A stretch of 64,000 bases of DNA from Cannabis sativa (taxonomy: Eukaryota > Streptophyta > Magnoliopsida > Rosales > Cannabaceae): the NCBI RefSeq assembly GCF_029168945.1, contig NC_083604.1, forward strand, positions 43,767,686 to 43,831,685. Reading direction: 5' to 3'. Each line of letters begins with the position of its first letter. Position 1 is the first letter of the stretch. The position numbers and the translations under genes are program-made. The notes under the pieces were generated by a model. It ran no database searches, was not told the DNA's origin, and was given only the letters and a program-made list of their open reading frames with translations. Below, piece by piece: positions 43,451 through 56,352 of the stretch.

Positions 43451-44573
43451 GAAAGAGGGTTCGGGTAGGTGGTGAGTTAAATGACAAAGATTGATTTATA
43501 TAACCTTGGAATCAAAACAAGAAAGGGAAACCAATTTTAAAAATTTAAATGGTAACCGCCAGCCCATGAACACATAAAAGGAAACCGCCCACTCCTCAAC
43601 TCCTTTCCTTTTTTTTTTTAAAAAAAAAAAAACAATAAAAGGAAACTAGAATTGCCAATAATTTTTCCAAAAATAAATCAATCTTTCAAGAATAAAGGCA
43701 CATTACCATATAAAGATTAATCTTTACTTGGAAAAATATCAAAATAAATCAAAGAAGAATGAATGTTGATACTTACCATTTAGGCACAAGATTTCCTTAA
43801 CCCATGAAGCAAGTCACACGCCTCCCTCTTTTTTATTTTTTTCTTTTATTAATTTTTTTAAATTAAAACCGAAAATAAAATACAATGTGTACAATAAATA
43901 TATGTGATTCGAATCAAGCAAAGAAATCAAATATCATTGACAATTGACAAAATAAAATACATGTTATGCTTTTAAGGAAAATAACTAATTAGTATCTCAG
44001 GAATAACTCATACTTAATTGATGTTGAGGAAAAAAGATATGTATGTTACTAAAAATTGTGAACCAGGATTATCAATTTAATTTTAATAGAGGAGACTTAC
44101 AAAATTGAACACACTTGTCAGACATAAGTGTGTGCAGTGAAAATAGGATCATTGTCCTTGGCAAGATTTTTCATTTTCGCCTTTTTCAATTTGATCCCGC
44201 AACTGGATGCTATCACACCATACTAAAGGTAGCCCTTTTCTATGGTAGTGCATCCTCATCATAGTTGCTAATTACAATGTTCCAGCTTACTCAACAGATG
44301 GCTTTCACACCTCAGTATGGGTAGCTCTATTCCAGCAAGGGGCCTGACAAGACTGAAACAAGAATTGTTCAACTCTGTATAAGTACATTATTTAATCCTA
44401 GACACAAATAAAGAGTAACATGAACCTTTTAATACAACATCACAAAGTATGATAAGAATGAGATCCTGACTAATTATAATCCAAAAGCATAAACATGATT
44501 TGTCAAAATACAATGATAGGAGATTAAAAGCTAGAGAAGAATCACATAACACTATTGTACAAAAATGATAAAA
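43451..44573 (-). other. Sirevirus pol-ORF3 spacer
   Basis: About 1.1 kb without a coding frame. It contains a T11 run followed by A13 (43609-43632). Nothing else is recognisable. A spacer between pol and the third ORF is normal in the family. Confidence 0.5.
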
Positions 44574-46157
44574 TTAAACAATGCAAACTCCCAAAGACTT
44601 TCTGAGGGAGTCAAAGCGACTTGCATCTAGGGCCTTTGTGAAAATATCAGCTAATTATTTTTCAGTATCAACATATTCTAATTGCAATGATTTATTTTCA
44701 ACAAGTTCCCGGATAAAGTGATGTCTTATATCAATGTGCTTTGTTCTAGAATGTTGAACATGATTTTTGGAAATATTTATGGCACTAGTATTATCACAAA
44801 AAATAGTCAAAACACCCAATTCAAATCCATAATCAATCAACATTTGTTTCAACCACAGTAGTTGAGTACAACAACTGCCAGCAGCTATGTACTCAGCTTC
44901 GGCAGTGGACAAGGAGATGGAATTCTGTTTCTTGCTATGCCAAGATACTAGATTATTCCCAAGAAAGAAACACCCTCCACTTGTGCTATTTCGATCATCA
45001 ACATTGCCTGCCCAATCTGCATCACTAAAACAAGCAAGATTAGAATTAGTATCTTTCGAGTACCAAATTCCATAATCAGGGGTGCTATTAACATATCTAA
45101 TAATCCTTTTTACAGCTGATACATGAGATTCCATAGGATTACTTTGATATCTAGCACACACTCCCACACTGTAACAAATATCAGGACGACTAGCAGTTAA
45201 ATACAAAAGACTTCCAATCATGCTACGATAGAGTGTAGTGTCCACCTTTACTCCATTCTCATCTTTTGTTAATTTCAGTGTGGTTCTCATTGGAGTACTA
45301 ACCTGCTTAGCCGATTCAAGGCCAAATATCTTGACAAGATTCTTAGCATACTTACTTTGAGATACAAATGTACCTCCTTCCATTTGTCTCCCTTGAAGAC
45401 CTAGAAAGAAATTAAGCTCACCAACCATGCTCATTTCAAATTCACTTTTCATTTGATCGACAAATACCTACACTTCATGGTTAGATGTAGAACCAAAAAC
45501 TATATCATCAACATAAATTTGAGCAATGATAAAATCAGATTTTATATGCTTGATGAAAAGAGTTTTATCCACACTACCTCTGTGATAGTCATGAGAAAGT
45601 AAAAATTGAGTCAACCTTTCATACCAAGCTCGAGGAGCTTGTTTCAGACCATACAAAGCTTTTTCCAGCTTGTATACATGGTCTGGAAATTGAGGATCTT
45701 CGAATCCTTTTGGTTGCTCAACATAAACTTCCTCATTCAAAATACCATTTAGGAAGGCAGATTTCACATCCATTTGAAACAATTTAATATTCAAAATGCA
45801 AGCAATACACAAAAGTAAACGAATTGATTCTAATCTTGCAACCGGAGCAAAAGTTTCATCAAAATCAATACCTTCTACCTGTGTGTATCCTTGTGCCACC
45901 AAACGAGCCTTGTTTCTCACAATTGTACCGAACTCATCACTTTTATTTTTAAATAACCACTTTGTTCCAATTACATTTATACCTTTTAGTCTTCGGACCA
46001 AAATCCATACCTTGTTGCGAACAAATTGGTTGAGTTCCTCTTTCATTGCATTGAGCCACTCCTCAAAGGTCATGGCTTCCTTCACATTTTTCGGTTCATA
46101 TTGAGAAACAAAACAAAGAAAGCTAATTAAATTAACATACATTCTGCGAGTTACCAT
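44574..46157 (-). pseudogene. reverse transcriptase and RNase H of the Sirevirus
   Basis: Two long open pieces (46157-45468, 45452-44655) are split by stops. RT shows VIGTKWLFKNKSDE, RLVAQGYTQVEGIDFDETF, FQMDVKSAFLNG, KALYGLKQAPRAWYERL, RGSVDKTLFIK and the catalytic IYVDDIVFGS. RNase H shows CFSDADWAG, DRNSTSGGCFFLG, LSTAEAEYIA and RTKHIDIRHHFIREL. Stops are TAG at 45468-45470 and TAA at 44655-44657, the latter just before LADIFTKAL. The natural end is the TAA at 44574-44576 after LGVCIV. Confidence 0.9.
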
Positions 46158-49100
46158 GCTTTATTCAGGATTTCCAAGAATGAGATCTTTTGGATGATTC
46201 AATTTGACTCTGGTGCTTGGTTTTTCTGAATAGAATCAGTGATGATGTTTGGATAAGTCAAGATAGACGGTTCTGGTTCTCCAGTCTCAGTTGCAGCAGC
46301 AGATTCGTCATTTGCAGCATCAGCAATGGGTTCTGCTGCATCAGGATCTGCTTTTGCTGCTTCTGGAGGAGCATCCATGAGACTATCTATCTTGGCTTCT
46401 GTGGAAAATTCTGAAAAATCTTTAAAATCATCAACAACCACATTAGCTAATTCCAAAACAGTTTGAGTTCTCATGTTATAAACACGATAAGCTCTACTAT
46501 TTAAGGAGTATCCAATAAACACACCAACATCACTTTTAGCATCAAATTTACCAATATGCTCACGATCTCTATAGACATAACACACACATCCAAAAACATG
46601 AAAATGACTTACATTGGGGCGCTTACCTTTCCAGATTTCATAAGATGTTTTTGAGGTACCTGGACGAATAAACACTCTGTTTATTATGTAGCAAGCTGTG
46701 TTAATAGCTTCAACCCATAAGCGCTTTGTCAACTTCTTGCTATTTAACATCACTCTTGCCATTTCCTGCAATCTTCGATTCTTCCTCTCAACAACTCCAT
46801 TTTGTTGAGGAGTTTTGGGAGCTGAAAATTCATGAGTTATACCTGTAGACTTGCAAAAATCATCATACACAGAATTTTCAAACTCCTTACCATGATCACT
46901 TCGAATTCGAACAATTTTCCCAATATTACAACCTTTCTCAACTCTTAATCTCAAACAAAGAGTTTTAAAGGCATCAAAAGTGTCAGATTTTTCTCTTAAG
47001 AAATCTACCCAAGTAAAACGAGAGAAATCATCAACACAAATAAAGATATATCGTTTACCATTCAAACTATCAACTTGGATTGGACCCATAAGATCCATGT
47101 GAAGCAATTCCAATACTTTTGAGGTATTGATATCAGACACAGGCTTGTGAGTGATTTTTAATTGCTTCCCAAGTTGACACGGTTCACACTTACCTTCACT
47201 TTCCTTACCAAGCTTGGGAAGTCCTCGAACAATACCTGCATTTGACAATTTTTTCAGGTTTTTAAAATTAATATGCCCAAGCTTGGCATGCCACAGATCT
47301 GTGGTGTTGTTGATAGCTGAATGACAAGTAAACACAGGGGTTAGAGTGTAACAGTTATCATTGGATCGAAATCCTTGCAAGATACATTCATTATCATCAT
47401 TCAGAACATAGCAATGATCACTATCAAATGAAACAGTAAACCCTTGATCAGAAATTTGACTGATGCTAAGTAGATTAGCCCTCAGTCCTTCAACTAACAT
47501 CACATTTTTCAGTCTAGGTAACCCTTCAAAATTTAGAGTTCCCATACCAACAACTTTTCCAGATAGGCCATTACCAAAAGTGACTTCTCCACATTGCATA
47601 GGTCGAATGTTAGTCAAAAAGTCCTTGTCACCTGTCATATGTCTAGAGCAACCACTATCAAAATACCACATTTGAGATGCAGCAGTTTTATCAGAAAAAC
47701 CAGCTAGACAATTCTTTTTCACCCATATTTGTTTCAAACCTTTATGTTTCTTTTGAGATTTTTCCAAATTATCAAAATAATTTGTTTTAAGCAGATTTTT
47801 CAACGTGAAACATTTAGGTATGATATGTCCTTTTCTACCACAAAAATGACAAGTGGGAACAAATCTTTTTACCTGAGATCTTACTCTTTTCGAAAATGCT
47901 GGAGATTTTGCAGCATCAGAAACTGCTCTTGCTGCAACTGGCTGTGAAACTGTTACAGCAGACTTTGTAGCCTCAGAGTGGTTCGTTGGAACACTGGATT
48001 TTACAAACATCGTGACTCCAAAACTCTGCATTCCATTTGAACCAAGGCCTGCGAAACCTCTTTGACCTGCATTCTGAGCTTTTTCAAAAATAGAAGATCC
48101 AGGGTTAAGCATTTGAACATTTTTCTTAAAATTTTCAAGTTCCTTTTTTAAGAGAGTAATTTTTTCATCTTTATCACAAACACTTGTCTCATACTCTTTT
48201 ATTTTCAATTCACACATTTCAATTTGATGAGACAATTTTTTATTCAACTCTCTATTTTCAGAAGCAACCTGAATCCATTTTTCATACATGACTTTGTAAG
48301 ATTCAGCAAGAGATTCTTCACAGATGTCAGACTCATCTGAATCAAATTCCTCTTGTTCGGTGGTATTATTCAGACATACCAATTTAGCTTTCACCTGTGA
48401 ATCACACAACACATTAGTCATAACAGAGGTTAGGGCAACATTTTCAGAATTATCTTCATCACTTTCGGTTTCATCATCACTCCAAGTGACATTGAAACTT
48501 TTCTTATTCTTTTTCAAAGTGTTTGCACACTCAGCTTGAATATGCCCAAAACCTTCACATTCCCTGCACTGAATTCCCTTTTTGTTAGAGACAGATGGTT
48601 TAATAAAAGTGTTACCTTTGGAACCTTTCGAAATGTTCTTTTTATTTCCCATATTTTTCATATATTTCTGAAAATTCTTAGTTAATAAAGCAATCGCATC
48701 ATCACATTCACTAGCAGAATTTTCATTATCAGCAACTTTCAAAGCAATACTTTTACCTTTATCAGCAATGGATTTGGGTTTGTCCTTTTGTTTAATCTGT
48801 TGATTTAATTCAAAAGTACGTAAGGAACCCATCAATTCTTCCACCTTCATTGTGCTAAAGTCTTTAGCTTCCTCCATTACCAAAATTTTAGTATCGAACC
48901 TTTCTGGAAGAACTCTAACAATTTTTCTCACAAGAACAGAATCATCAAGCTTTTCACCAAGAGAAAAATATTCATTAGCAATATCTGATATTTTTTCATA
49001 GAATTCAGTTAAAGTTTCATTATCAGACATTCTAAGTTCATCAAATTTAGTTTGAAGCATGATAAATCTAGATCTTTTCACATCAGAAGTTCCTTCAAAC

Positions 49101-49438
49101 TGTGTTTGAAGGATCTCCCAAGCTTCCTTAGCAGAAACACAAGATGATATAAGTTTAATGTAACCCTCACCTACACCATTAAAGATAGCATGCAAGGCTT
49201 TGCTATTGTAGGCAGAAAGTTTATCATCTTCAATAGACCATTCCAGTTCAGATTTTATAGTAGTATTACCTGAAGAATTTGTCTCAACTGGAAGAGACCA
49301 ACCTGATAGAACCATTCTCCCAGCTTTCTCATCTTAAGATTTGATGAAGACCCTCATTCTAACTTTCCAATAAGGATAGTTAGAGTCATTAAGAAACGGT
49401 GGTCTAGAAATAGAACTTCCATCTGCAAAAAATGACAT
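46158..49438 (-). pseudogene. gag, protease and integrase of the Sirevirus
   Basis: The likely start is the ATG at 49438 (MSFFADGSSISRPP), followed by the Sirevirus gag phrase NYPYWKVRMRVFIKS. TAA at 49334-49336 stops it, and the open frame then runs 49315-46199 (1038 residues). The gag domain spans roughly residues 1-180 of that frame. There are two CX2CX4HX4C knuckles, CRECEGFGHIQAEC and CHFCGRKGHIIPKC, which suggests a large gag. Protease is at WYFDSGCSRHMTG. Integrase has DLWHAKLGHINF, CEPCQLGK, Asp in LHMDLMGPI, Asp in RSDHGKEF and Glu in GVVERKNRRLQEM. A frameshift near 46198 and TAA at 46161-46163 separate it from RT. Confidence 0.9.
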
Positions 49439-49480
49439 TTTAACACAAAAACGTTACAGGACCACACTAAGAGTTTAGTG

Positions 49481-49496
49481 TCCCGCTCTGATACCA
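49481..49496 (-). other. primer-binding site of the Sirevirus
   Basis: Minus-strand TGGTATCAGAGCGGGA lies two bases inside the LTR end at 49499. It is an exact initiator tRNA-Met complement in its first 12 bases. Confidence 0.88.
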
Positions 49497-49498
49497 AT

Positions 49499-50624
49499 TG
49501 AAAAACCGTGTTTTTGCAAATGTCAGTTGTATATAAGAAAATATAAAAACTGTAAGTTTTTGCAGCAGCAGAAAGTAATTCATACAAAAGAAATGTATCA
49601 GCGGAATATAAAATATTTGTAGAAAAATAAATAACTTGACACAAGAGATTTATATGTGGTATCAGTGTTCTCACGAACACTCCTAGTCCACGGGGCCACA
49701 CCAAGAGAATGAAATCAATTAATAAAGTATCAAAATTACAAAGACAATTGACTTAAACAAGTTTAGACTCCCTCTAAAGTATTGCCGCAATCCTTTGTAA
49801 TCCACTTTATGAATCTGACTTCTTGAAACACCTTCAAGCCCGAACTCCCTTCGTCTTTGAAGTGTGAGTGCTTACTTCCTCCCGAAGTAAGGCTTCAACA
49901 AGTCTTCTCCCGAAGACCAAGTGCTTACTTCCTCCCGAAGTAAGGCTTTATCAAGTCTTCTCCCGAAGACCAATCTCTTGTTCAGTCAAGTAGTTCTTCA
50001 CAACCTCTAGGATAGAGTAAGAACAGAAATAAACAACTAGAACCTAGATGAACAACTAGGCTCTCACAAAACAAAGAAACACTCTCTTCTCTCAAAAGAT
50101 ACATGCAAAAAATGAATAATGGAAGAGGTAATTAGAATGGTTGCTCTCTAGGCTCTATTTATAGAACATAGAAACCAAAGAGGCAACCACAAGTTCGAAT
50201 TAGCAGCTGTACAAAAACTTTCCTAAGAAAACACGATCTGCTACATCAGATTTGGATGCTGACGCAGCAGATTTGACCAGAAACGAGAAACTTGCTAAAA
50301 TCGGGTCTGATCCTCTATCAATGCTAGATTCCTGCCAAAAGCAGATTAGATATTCTGATTGTATCAAGATACAATCGAAATTAATAAGGAAAAGTTAATA
50401 TTCAAAGTTTCCCTAAAAAAGACAACTTTCCAAAAGAGAATTCCTTCTCTTTTGAGAAGTTTTCAACAAAGGAAAGTTCAGCTGAAAGTGCAACTTTCCA
50501 AACAAGGAAAATGGCAACTAAAAACCGAATTTAAAAGGTAAGAAATCGAAAATGAATGCATAGCAATCTTACCATAAATGGAAAAATTATTTTGTCACCT
50601 AACTTGCCAAAAAATGGCTTTACA
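49499..50624 (-). repeat. 5' LTR of the Sirevirus
   Basis: This 1126-bp repeat matches 41525-42656. It has the same two 53-bp units (49868-49920 and 49921-49973) and a TATA-like CTATAAATAGAG on the minus strand at about 50152-50163, the expected promoter of the element. Confidence 0.9.
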
Positions 50625-50629
50625 TGTGT

Positions 50630-51041
50630 TAACAACAATTTCTTCATAAGTTTGGAAAGTGCATAAAATAACTCTAAAAATCACAACTTGATAACAAAAC
50701 ATAGCAAAAATTTGACTCAAACCGCAATTTTACAATCATGCTCGGATAATTTTGAAAAAATTTGACTTAAAATTTCAACAAGATAATTAAAATTTTCCAA
50801 ATGAATGCTCACTAGAGCTCACCACCCCCAACTCAAAATTAGACAGTGTCCTCAATGTCACAAAATATGAAATGAAAAAGATAGGGAAAAGAGTACACCT
50901 GATTGACGATATGCATGGGGTGAGAGCGGAGATAACCTGGTAATAAACAACAACAAAAACATAGAAAAAAATGCAAAATAAAATAAAAACATAAAGATAA
51001 AATAAAATACTATAGCATATAGATAGGAATAAAGAAACATT
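50630..51041 (-). other. Athila 3' non-coding region, part next to pol
   Basis: About 400 bp between the second TGTGT duplication and the end of Athila pol. It contains a minus-strand GAGTTGGGGGTGG at about 50822-50834, similar to the polypurine tract. No frame of note is present. Confidence 0.5.
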
Positions 51042-52170
51042 CAGAGTGTATAATCTGGGTCCTCAAGAAGGACCTCTTCAACAAAGCTCATACTCTCAAT
51101 GTAATGTTTGAGTCTCTGGCCATTGAATCGAAAAGTCCTCCCATCGGTTGGGTCCTCGACCTCAACAAAACTGTTGGGGAATACTTGTTTCACCACATAT
51201 GGACCAGTTCACCTTGATCTCAACTTACCAGGGTGGAGATGCAAACAAGAATCGTACAAATGTACTTTCTGATTCGGCTCAAAATGTTTTCTTAAGATCT
51301 GTTCATCGTGAGCAACTTTCAGATTTGCTTTGTAGATCCTAGAGTTATCATAAGCATCATTTCTCAACTCCTCAATTTCAGATAATTGGAGTTTCCGATT
51401 CATACCTGCCGCACTTAGATCAAAGTTCAAGGCCTTAATAGCCCAATAAGCTTTGTGCTCAAGTTCAACAGGTAAATCACAGGCTTTTCCATAGACAAGC
51501 CGATAAGGAGACATCCCAAGAGGGGATTTGTAAGCTGTGCGGTATGCCCAAAGTGTGTCTTAAAGACGTGTTGACAATCTTTTCGGTCGGGATTTACCGT
51601 CTTTTTAAGAATGTTTTTGATCTCCCTATTAGCTAGCTCAGCTTGACCATTGGTTCGTGAATGATAGGCATTTGCAACTTTGTGAAGTACACCGTACGTT
51701 CGCATGAGACCTTCAAAAGATCGGTTGCAAAAATGAGTGCCTTGATCACCAATAATAGCGTGAGGGGTACCAAACCTAGATAACACATTTTCTTTTAAAA
51801 ATTTCACAACTGTAGCGTTATCATTATTTTGACATGGTAACCAAAAGAAGGATGTAGAGGTAACCAAAAGAAGGTATAAATGTTCCCATAAAGTCTATCC
51901 CCCAACAATCAAATATTTCTATGACAAGAATTGGGTTTAAGGGCATCATGTGTCGACGGGACAAGGAACCTAACCTTTGGCACCTTACACAAGAACGACA
52001 AAAATCATTGGTGTCTTTAAACAAAGTGGGCCAGTAAAGACCGCATTGTAAGATATTTGCGGCGGTTTTCTTCACAGAAAAGTGACCACCACAAGCATCA
52101 TTGTGACAAAAATTTAGCACACTAGACACCTCATCCTCGGGAATGCATTTTCGCATAATTTGATCGGGGC
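51042..52170 (-). pseudogene. integrase of Athila (broken)
   Basis: Pieces in several frames read in order. The zinc-binding region has FCHNDACGGHFSVKKTA and CRSCVRCQR. The first Asp is in WGIDFMG, the second in IIGDQGTHFCNR, and the Glu is in NGQAELANREIKNIL. Then come [21 protein letters not shown] and the C-terminal DPTDGRTFRFNGQRLKHYIE. The natural end is the TGA at 51042-51044. Lesions include a shift near 51540, TGA at 51209-51211 and two stops with a shift near 51824-51840. A 16-bp direct duplication, GGTAACCAAAAGAAGG, at about 51838-51876 explains one disruption. Confidence 0.87.
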
Positions 52171-53640
52171 AGTACTAAGTATGGATCATCCCAAAAGAAA
52201 TTTTGCACCTCGACCAAGAACTTGCATTTGTCTTGTGAACTCCACTCAGAAGGAAGTTCACCAGTTACCAAGTAGTTAACAATGTGTGCATACCACGATA
52301 ACTTAGTAACAGTAAACAATTGTTCATCGAGGAAATCATCATGAATAGGTGGGCCATCAGCGGGATCACTAAATTCAAATCGGGACAAGTGATCCGCGAC
52401 TACATTTTCAACACCTTTCTTGTCTTTGATTGTTATGTCAAATTCTTGCAAGAGGAGGATTACCTAATTAAACGTGCCTTAGCATCCTTTTTGGAAAGGA
52501 GATACTTAAGGGCAGAGTGATCGGTAAAGATCCTAATAGGTGATCCAATCAAGTAAGCTCGGAATTTTTCACGAGCAAAGACAACAGCAAGTAACTCTTT
52601 TTCAGTAGTGGAATAGTTCATTTGAGCACTATTGAGAGTTCTACTTGCATAGTAGACAACAAAAGGTTTCCCCTCCCTTCGTTGTCCAAGAACAGCTCCA
52701 ACAGCAAAATTGTTGGCGTCACACATGATTTCAAAAGGAAGACTCCAATCGGGTGACTGAATAATGGGAGCAAAAGTGAGTGAATTCACAAGTGTTGGGA
52801 AGGACTCCTCACACTTCGGTGGCCACTCGAAAGTAGCATCTTTGGCTAGGAGGTTGCATAGTGGACGAGAAATCATTGAAAAATTCTGTATGAACCTCCT
52901 ATAAAAACCAGCATGGCCAAGGAATGACTAGATGTCTTTCACAGTCTTAGGGGTGGGCAGTTTAGAGATAAGGTCAATTTTAGATTTGTCAACCTCAATC
53001 CCTCTTTCAGAAACAATGTGGCCTAAGACTATTCCTGAAGATACCATGAAATGGCATTTCTCCCAATTGAGAACAAGACCTTTCTCGATGCATCGTTTTA
53101 AAATAGCCTCAAGATTGAGAAGGCATGTGTCAAAAGATTTTCCAAAGATGGTTAAGTCGTCCATGTAAACTTCCATGGTGTTTTCAATCATGTCACTGAA
53201 AAATGCTCATCATGAATCTTTGGAAAGTAGCTGGTGCATTGCACAGTCCAAATGGCATACGCCAGAAAGCATATGTTCCAAGAGGACAAGTGAAAGTGGT
53301 CTTCTCTTGGTCCTCTAATGCAATCTCAATCTGATAGTAACCTGAATAACCATCGAGAAAGCAATAGAAAGGATGACCAGCTATGCGCTCAAGAATTTGA
53401 TCAATGAATGGGAGCGGGAAATAATCTTTACGGGAGGCGGCATTCAATTTTCGATAATCAATGCACATGTGCTAACCCGTCAAAGTTTTTGTGGGAACAA
53501 GGGCCCCATTTTCATTTAGGATCACGGTAACACCTGATTTCTTAGGCACTACCTGAACTGGACTGACCCATTTGCTGTCAGCCACCGGATAAATGATAGC
53601 AACATCAAGAAGTTTTAACATTTCATTTTTCACCACTTCT
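52171..53640 (-). pseudogene. reverse transcriptase and RNase H of Athila (broken)
   Basis: RT reads SPVQVVPKKSGVTV, MCIDYRKLNAASRKDYFPLP, FLDGYSGYYQIEIALEDQEK and PFGLCNAPATFQRFMM, with the catalytic EVYMDDLTIFG. Next come WEKCHFMVSSGIVLGHIV and RNase H with EIMCDANNFAVGAVLGQR, STTEKELLAVVFA and IFTDHSALKYLLSKKDA. Stops and shifts lie at about 53470 (TAG for Trp), 53193-53200 (one-base insertion), 52928 (TAG), 52460 (shift) and about 52170 (shift). Confidence 0.9.
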
Positions 53641-54451
53641 CAATTTGAACAAGAACATCCTCAATGATACCCCAAGGCTTTTTGATAGAGCGGTCAGCAA
53701 GCTGCAGCACAACAGATGTTGGCTTCATTTCTCCAAGACCATGTTGCGAGTACACAAAGTAAGGCATGAGATTCACACTCGCGCCAAGGTCAAGCAAAGC
53801 TTGGCTGACTTCATGACTCCCAATTTGGCATGAAATGGTGGGACAACCAGGATCTTTGTATTTAGGCGGTGTCTTTTGTTCGATCACTGCACTCACTTGT
53901 TCAGTCAAGAAAGCAGTCTTCTTGACATGGTGTTTTCTCTTAGCAGTGCACAAGTCTTTGATGATTTTCGCATAAGCTGGCACTTGTTTTATGATGTGGA
54001 GCAAAGGAAGATTAATTTTCACTTGTGTCAAGTGCTCAAGGAGTTCGGCTCGATTTTTAGGAAGTTTCCCAACAGGTCTAAGAGCCTAGGGAAACAGTAC
54101 TTTGGATTGAGCATTGAGTGGTGCACTGTCAGGGGCAACTTTTGGATTTGAAGTAGTGGTTTTGATGGATGGATCTTCCAAATTTTTATCACTTCTTGTT
54201 GTGATGGCGTTAACCCCTTTGACAATGGGATCATTAGAGGTAGAGGTTTTAGCCATATGTTGCCCTTGTGCATTAAGTTGAGGTTGGGAAGGAAGTCTGC
54301 CTTTCTCAGAAATAGCCAAGGATGAGTTCAATTTTGAGAATTGACTTTTTATTTCTTGGACATCTTCCTTTAATTGGCGATTTATTTTGGTTTGCTCCTC
54401 AATGAATGCATGAATGGTATTTTCAAGGGAGTTCCCTTGTTGTTGAGCATT
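53630..54451 (-). pseudogene. gag C-terminal linker and aspartic protease of Athila (broken)
   Basis: The frame continues from gag through stops at 54455-54457 and 54086-54088. The linker has NAITTRSDKNLEDP and then the protease: ALLDLGASVNLMPY contains the catalytic Asp in the Athila-specific DLGAS form, followed by KPTSVVLQLADRSIKKPWGI and IEDVLVQIEKW. Immediately after this, sequence for the RT N-terminus begins in another frame (VKNEMLKLLDVAIIYPV). The rest of the protease and the usual linker of well over 100 residues are missing, so an internal deletion lies near 53640. Confidence 0.85.
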
Positions 54452-54454
54452 GTA

Positions 54455-55630
54455 TTAGGTTGCATGATATGCCTTCGGAGGCTGAGATTGATTCTCATTT
54501 CTCCATTGTCCTCCAGATGTTTGAGCTTGGTTGGAATTATCTCTCCAACTGAAATTCGGGTGGTTTCTCCAACCAGGGTTGTACGCATGGGAGAATTGCT
54601 TGTTATATTGCCCTAAGGCATTGCATTGCTCCTCATGAACCCCCCTCATTTCTTTGTAAACTAAGCAGTCCTTAGCTAAATGCTCATTTTCTCCACAAAC
54701 GAAACAAGGTTCGAGTGGTCTGGTTTGTGCTTGGGCAACCATGCACCCTTTTTGGCCATCTTTATTTGAAAGGATTTCAACTTGCTTTCTATAAGCTTCG
54801 ACTTGGGCCTTTATACTATCCTCTTCCCGCAGTTGGTAAATTCCAGCTGGTCGATTTCTGTTGGTGCTTTCAGCAGCACTTGGACCAGTCCATGTGTGAG
54901 ATTTTTCAGCGAGCCCAATGAGATACTCAAGAGCTTCAGGCTCAAATCGCAAGAATTCACCATTTCACATCGACTCCACTAAGTGACGCTCACGACCTGT
55001 GAGGCCTTCGTAGAAGTAGCTCACGATTCTCCAACTTTCATTCCCATGATGTGGACACTGACTTAAGAGATCTTTAAATCTCTCCCAAACTTGATAGAAC
55101 GTTTCATTGTCCTCTTGGGAAAATGTTGAGATTTGTCTTTTCCAACTGTTGGTCTTATGGACAGGGAAATATTTAACAAAAAATATTTTGTTCATTTCTT
55201 CCCATGTTCCAATAGACCTAGATCTCAAATAATACAACCAACTTTTAGCTTTATCCTTCAAGGAGAAGGGGAAAAACTTTAAGCGTGCAGCATCATTGAT
55301 GGTTGTGTGGTCATAGAAAGTGTGAACAACTTCCTCAAATTCTCTAATATGCATATATGGATTTTCATTTTCCATTCCATGAAAAGTCGACAAAAGTTGA
55401 ATAATGCAGGGTTTGACACCAAGATTTGGCATATTAGGTGGAAATATAAAGGATGATGGTATGGAAGTTTGGGTAGGATGAAGGTAATCATTAAGTGTTC
55501 TTTGTTGTGCTTCATTATTATTATTCATGGCGAAAGGATTACTGATTATTGTGTGATCGGGAGAAGGAGTAGTGGATGGATTGGAAGAGTTTTCACTAGA
55601 AGTAGTTTCGTTAAAAGAAGAGTTACTCAT
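54455..55630 (-). pseudogene. gag of Athila (broken)
   Basis: The ATG at 55630 begins MSNSSFNETTSSENSS. The conserved Athila gag region follows: RTLNDYLHPTQT, CIIQLLSTFHGMENENPY, FPFSLKDKAKSWLYYL and RSIGTWEEMNKIFFVKYFP. A TGA at 54965-54967 (HLVES M*NGEF, probably a former Cys codon) divides it. After it comes a single zinc knuckle, CFVCGENEHLAKDC. The same frame continues into the protease linker through TAA at 54455-54457. Confidence 0.9.
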
Positions 55631-56329
55631 CCACTCTAGTTTGAACCTTGTTTTTTAATTTTAATTAATTTTTTTTATATAGTAAAGAGCACAAAAATAC
55701 AATATTACAATGACTAACACTAAATATATTCCCAGGCCAGTTGGAAAGGTTGCCAAGGTACCGCTTCGTCCCAACCTTGCCTAGACAGAACCGAGGTTCC
55801 CAGATAAGGTGGAGGGTACACCAACACAAACCTTATTTAAAAACTAACTTTTCTAGACAGAACAATTTTTGTTTGTGTCATATATAATATTATACCGTTG
55901 TACAAAATACTAAGTATTTTATGAAGGAAAAAAAATTAGAACACACTTCTTTTTCTTTTTTGTATTTTATGAAATTTGTTTTATTTTTTATTTTTTGAAG
56001 GACTTAAATTCTAAGAGTATTAAAAAGAAATAAAAAGAAAAAGATAAATAAAAATAAAATATAAAAAGAACAAAAACATAATATAAACTATAATAGTAAA
56101 TAAAAGTCAAATAGAGAACGAAATAAAAATTGAAGAAAAATCAAAAAAATCATTTCTGATAAGGAAGATCGGATAAAACCGCAACCTTAGAGCATACTTT
56201 GAGTTTCTTGATTTTTTTTTTTAAAAAAATATTTACACAAGATAAGAAGATATTAACAAGAAAATAAAATAAAAAAATTACTAACCTCTTGATTGTAGAT
56301 TTCACTAAGCTTTTGAAAAAAAAATTACC
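55631..56329 (-). other. untranslated leader of Athila
   Basis: About 700 bp between the primer-binding site and the gag ATG. A GC-richer part at about 55730-55830 has self-complementary stretches (for example TTGGCAACC-type and GGTTGC repeats) and may fold. The rest is A-rich. The frame 56150-56419 crosses the LTR border and is not a gene. Confidence 0.5.
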
Positions 56330-56347
56330 TCCCCGGCAACGGCGCCA
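56330..56347 (-). other. primer-binding site of Athila (tRNA-Asp type)
   Basis: Minus-strand TGGCGCCGTTGCCGGGGA lies five bases inside the LTR end at 56353. This site is characteristic of Athila elements and is regarded as the complement of a tRNA-Asp 3' end. Confidence 0.85.
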
Positions 56348-56352
56348 AAATT

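Larger units (their letters stand above)
41525..50624 (-). mobile_element. Sirevirus-like Ty1/copia element nested in Athila
   Basis: LTRs are 41525-42656 and 49499-50624, with target duplication TGTGT (41520-41524, 50625-50629). In minus orientation the order is primer-binding site, gag with two zinc knuckles, protease, integrase, RT, RNase H, a third ORF, several polypurine tracts and the LTR. The RT phrase RGSVDKTLFIK, the extra 3' ORF and the repeated GGGGGAG tracts are Sirevirus hallmarks. Five lesions in gag-pol make it inactive. It is among the youngest insertions here, since nothing has inserted into it. Confidence 0.9.

Noticed and set aside
43609..43632. T11 followed by A13 as a designed palindrome or terminator
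   Set aside because: Homopolymer runs are common here and this one has no context pointing to function.
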